Positions 61,261 through 64,000 of a DNA stretch of 64,000 bases are shown here, one piece after another. The notes beneath the pieces are model-generated. The model was given only the letters and a program-made list of their open reading frames with translations. It searched no databases and was not told the DNA's origin. Every line of letters begins with the position of its first letter. Position 1 is the stretch's first letter. The position numbers and the translations under genes were made by a program. Source of the stretch: Hsuehochloa calcarea (Eukaryota > Streptophyta > Magnoliopsida > Poales > Poaceae); the NCBI GenBank assembly GCA_036346395.1, contig CM070604.1:6495904-6559903 (forward strand), written 5' to 3'.

Positions 61261-61879
61261 AAAAAAATAAATTTTGAGACAAACCAATCAATTGTTAGAC
61301 AATAGTTTCCATATGTAACCTCTAGCAAGACAACTAAAATCCAATTAAAATTCTAATGGCAAACACATTGTAGGAGAGACCTATCTAGCAAAAGGGAAAC
61401 CAAAAGTCACAACGTCCCCTCCGAATGGGAAAATAAAATAAAATTACAAAGTTAAAGTAGCTAGAAACCATCTATGCCTCCATGCTCCTGAAGAACTTAT
61501 CGACTTCTTGATTGATCTTGTGAGCTCCTCTGTGTACCTCACCAGCATATCACAAACTGTTCTTGCATGTTGTCCGAATTCGACTCAAGCTCGTCGGCAA
61601 GGAAAAGGAGAGACGGTCGAAAATCTCCAGCGGCATTCCAACATTAGGTACAAATAAAATAAGAACCATCAAATAGCCAACAAATTGTATATGTTTTGGG
61701 GATATACACGTACCTTCTGGCAGCCTACCTCCTGCGGTAGATATGGAGCTCCTGCGCGTCCCTCCTCCTCATCGAACCGCGCTGGGGAATTGTCGTAAGG
61801 GCGGCCCCATCGGCATGGACGACCAAGCGAAGCAATCATCAAAATCTTGGGGGCGAACCCTAGGCGAAGAACCCCGGCC

Positions 61880-62262
61880 AGGGGGCACCCAGGGCCTGGT
61901 GGGCCCAGAGCAGTAAGCCTCCGGGCCACCCTCGGGGGGATCTGAAGCCTCCCCGGAGGGTCCTGGGGTCCGCGAGGCCCAGGGCAATAGGCCCACCGAG
62001 TCACCTTTGGGGCGGACCCGAGCTTCCTCGGAGGGTCCTTGGAGCCCCGCGAGGCCCGGAGCAGCAGGCCTCTAGGTCACCTTCGGGTGGACCCGAAACC
62101 TCACAGTAGGGTCCCCAGAGCCCCACGAGGCCCGGAGCAGAGAGGCCCGCCGAGTCACCTTCAGGGTGGACCCGATGCCTCATAGGAGGGTCCCCGGATC
62201 CCCACGAGACCCGGAGCAGCAGGCCCTCCGGGTTACCTTCGGAGTGGACCCGAAGACCCTAC
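61880..62262. repeat. Minisatellite, about 76 bp x 5
   Basis: A GC-rich unit containing GAGGCCCGGAGCAGCAGGCC and then TCACCTTCGGGGTGGACCC recurs at intervals of 75-77 bases, five times, with moderate divergence. It lies upstream of the TATA box at 62,423 and is probably part of an LTR. Confidence 0.85.
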
Positions 62263-62399
62263 GGGCACGGATGCACCGGGTGCATCCGCGGAGTAGACAA
62301 GGCCCAAGAGCGCCCACCATGGACCAAGGCCTAAGCGTAGGGGGAAATGTCCCTGCGGCCCCTACGCGCACAGTACCGTCATAGGGTTAGAATAGTAAT

Positions 62400-62580
62400 G
62401 TAGAGACCCTCTCATGAAGGACTATAAATAGGGGGTCATCCCCCCATGTATGGGGGAGAAAAATAACCCTAATTTTTCAGAATAGTAATAATCATCTCGT
62501 TCTTGTCACTAACTGGTCCCTTCTCCCGAGGATCCCCGGAGCTCCTCTAAACTTGTTCGGGGTTGAAGGATCTTGACCCG
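62400..62580 (+). mobile_element. LTR-like promoter segment
   Basis: GACTATAAATAGGGGGTC at about 62,420 is a strong TATA box. It is followed by a GGGGGTCAT...CCCCCATG hairpin and a leader ending near CTTGTTCGGGGTTGAAGG. This matches the R/U5 style of grass Gypsy LTRs, and with the minisatellite suggests an LTR over about 61,650-62,580. Exact ends were not found. Confidence 0.45.
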
Positions 62581-62589
62581 CCATTATGA

Positions 62590-64000
62590 GTTAATGGAAT
62601 ATTTTGGTGATTAATGATAAATCTAAATATGAGACTAACTCTCTTGTCTAGTATTATTTTGTGTAGTATCATTTGGATATAAAGGTGAAATTCAACGAGG
62701 TATGCAATCGACATCTTAATCTTATATATTGTTGTATTCCTTGGATCCAAAATATAGGTTGAACTCCATCATAAGTATAACTTTAATATGTGCATATGAT
62801 TCTTATTACACATTTGTGTATCCACACATTTAGGGGGAGTTCACTCTATATTTTGTGGTTTTATAAGTACTGATCCATATTCCATTCTCCACATATATTA
62901 AGGATCTTTACTTTGAAACAAATCCTTTGAGTATATAAAACATGTGTAGTTCATATATACTCATATTGCTTTATATTTAATTATTTGCAATTGTGTTGTG
63001 GGACTAATGTATGTGCTAAGATGTGTTCAAGGCTTAGTCTCGGAATCTGAATGATGATATGAAAAGGAAATGCAAAGATGATAAAAGATCAACATGGCTC
63101 AAGACAAAGGAGTCATGCATTCAAAATCTGTTTTCTGAACAACATCGGTAGTTCCGACGTGTTAACTGCGGAACTACCGCGTGCATATAGTGCCGAATTT
63201 TTGGCGGTACGTATTTTTTCCAAAGAGCACCCTTTTTGGACTTCTTTGATTTTCTGGAAGAGCGGTAGTACCGGCATTATAAATGTGGAACTACCGCACC
63301 GCGGAACTACTATTTTTGGGCGAAACTTTTTTTCCAGAAGGGGTGTTTTTGTGCTTCACCAAAAATGATAGTACCGCAAGTGGTGTGCGAAACTACCGAT
63401 CATCGGAACTACTGCATGATAGTTGGCAGTAGTACCACACCTTTCTACAATAGCTTGTTTAGAAGCATTTGTTGCATGTATATCTTGATAATTATTGTTA
63501 ATCATTGTGGGACTAACATTTTCCATGACTTGGATGAATATGTTATATTCCAAGGTGATGAAGACTTTGGATGACATCACGAGTTGATCGTCATCAAGTC
63601 AAGCTTCAAGAAGAGGATGTATCATGTGTTGATGCATAACAAGATCTCAAAGAAGGAGATGATTATGAGTTGATCGTCAAGTCAAGAGAAGACCCATCAT
63701 GTGTTGATGGAGGTCAAGTAAAGGATGCATCATGGGTTGATGCATGTCAAGACGATGACCTGGACTTGCAGTGAAGATGTGTGTCATCAAGCTTCAAGAA
63801 GATGCTCACGGCAAAGGTATGACTAGCTAGCGCTAAGGATGTGTTCCTAGTCTTTTACCGGTCTTAGTGTTTGGTTAGAAGACCGGATTGCTAGTATAGG
63901 TTGTTGTACTATTAAGAGGATCTTGTCTAGTAGCTTGAGTCTAATCATGTGTTGATAGCTTAATCTTACTTGCTCTAGCTCTACATGGCATGATGCTATT
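62590..64000 (+). mobile_element. Probable LTR-retrotransposon 3' end continuing out of the window
   Basis: AT-rich non-coding DNA with a purine tract TTTAGGGGGAGTTC at about 62,830, then a possible LTR start near TGTTGTGGGACTAATG (about 62,995). From 63,140 to 63,440 there are about ten copies of the words GCGGAACTACCGC and GCGGTAGTACCG in both orientations. The layout resembles the Sirevirus-like LTR at 23,917, but the family is different. The right end lies beyond the window. Confidence 0.45.

Overview
This window is nuclear DNA of a grass (Poaceae). The genes have plant-type exons and introns, very GC-rich monocot first exons, and Poaceae-type transposable elements. It holds three recognisable conserved protein genes, one species-variable Ser/Gly-rich secreted protein gene, one tRNA-Glu, one decayed RING-finger gene and a large load of transposons. 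From memory, not searched, CER3/GL1-like, GDP-fucose synthase and ADIPOR/HHP-like genes also lie close together on rice chromosome 6, so the window is probably a TE-inflated version of that conserved block.

Layout. 232-6031 (minus): a complete 11-exon CER3/WAX2/GLOSSY1-type cuticular wax gene with a clear TATA box at about 6150. 7.8-8.7 kb: a truncated minus-strand Copia element with a 128-bp LTR. 11.0-11.9 kb: a hAT-type MITE with a perfect 8-bp target duplication, then a tRNA-derived SINE. 13.35-15.5 kb: a MULE-like element with about 240-bp terminal inverted repeats and a perfect 9-bp duplication. 18.55-25.65 kb: a 5'-truncated Sirevirus-like Copia element with gag, two zinc knuckles, partial RT, RNase H, several polypurine tracts and a 1.7-kb LTR full of palindromes. 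26.17-26.82 kb: a relative of the MULE.

27.16-28.85 kb (minus): a secreted Ser/Gly-rich protein gene with a frameshift and a lost splice acceptor. 29.63-33.73 kb: a 4.1-kb solo LTR with a perfect 5-bp duplication. 34.7-35.6 kb (minus): a DA2/GW2-like RING pseudogene. 35.94-36.01 kb: tRNA-Glu(CUC). 38.0-39.06 kb (minus): an intact GDP-L-fucose synthase. 41.4-49.3 kb: a decayed Copia element whose gag was split by a 1.6-kb solo LTR of another family. 54.3-56.9 kb (plus): an ADIPOR/PAQR heptahelical protein gene with a frameshift in exon 2. 58.2-60.8 kb: a decayed hAT transposase. 60.75-64 kb: a chromodomain fragment, CACTA-like ends, a 76-bp minisatellite in LTR-like DNA, and the start of another LTR.

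The genes do not form a pathway or operon. CER3 acts in very-long-chain alkane wax synthesis at the ER. GER makes GDP-L-fucose for cell-wall and glycoprotein glycans. HHP is a membrane receptor-like protein. The Ser/Gly-rich protein is probably extracellular. I found no evidence of a new multi-gene system. The most informative signals are the nested and precisely dated-by-structure transposon insertions and the lesions in the HHP, Ser/Gly-rich and RING genes.
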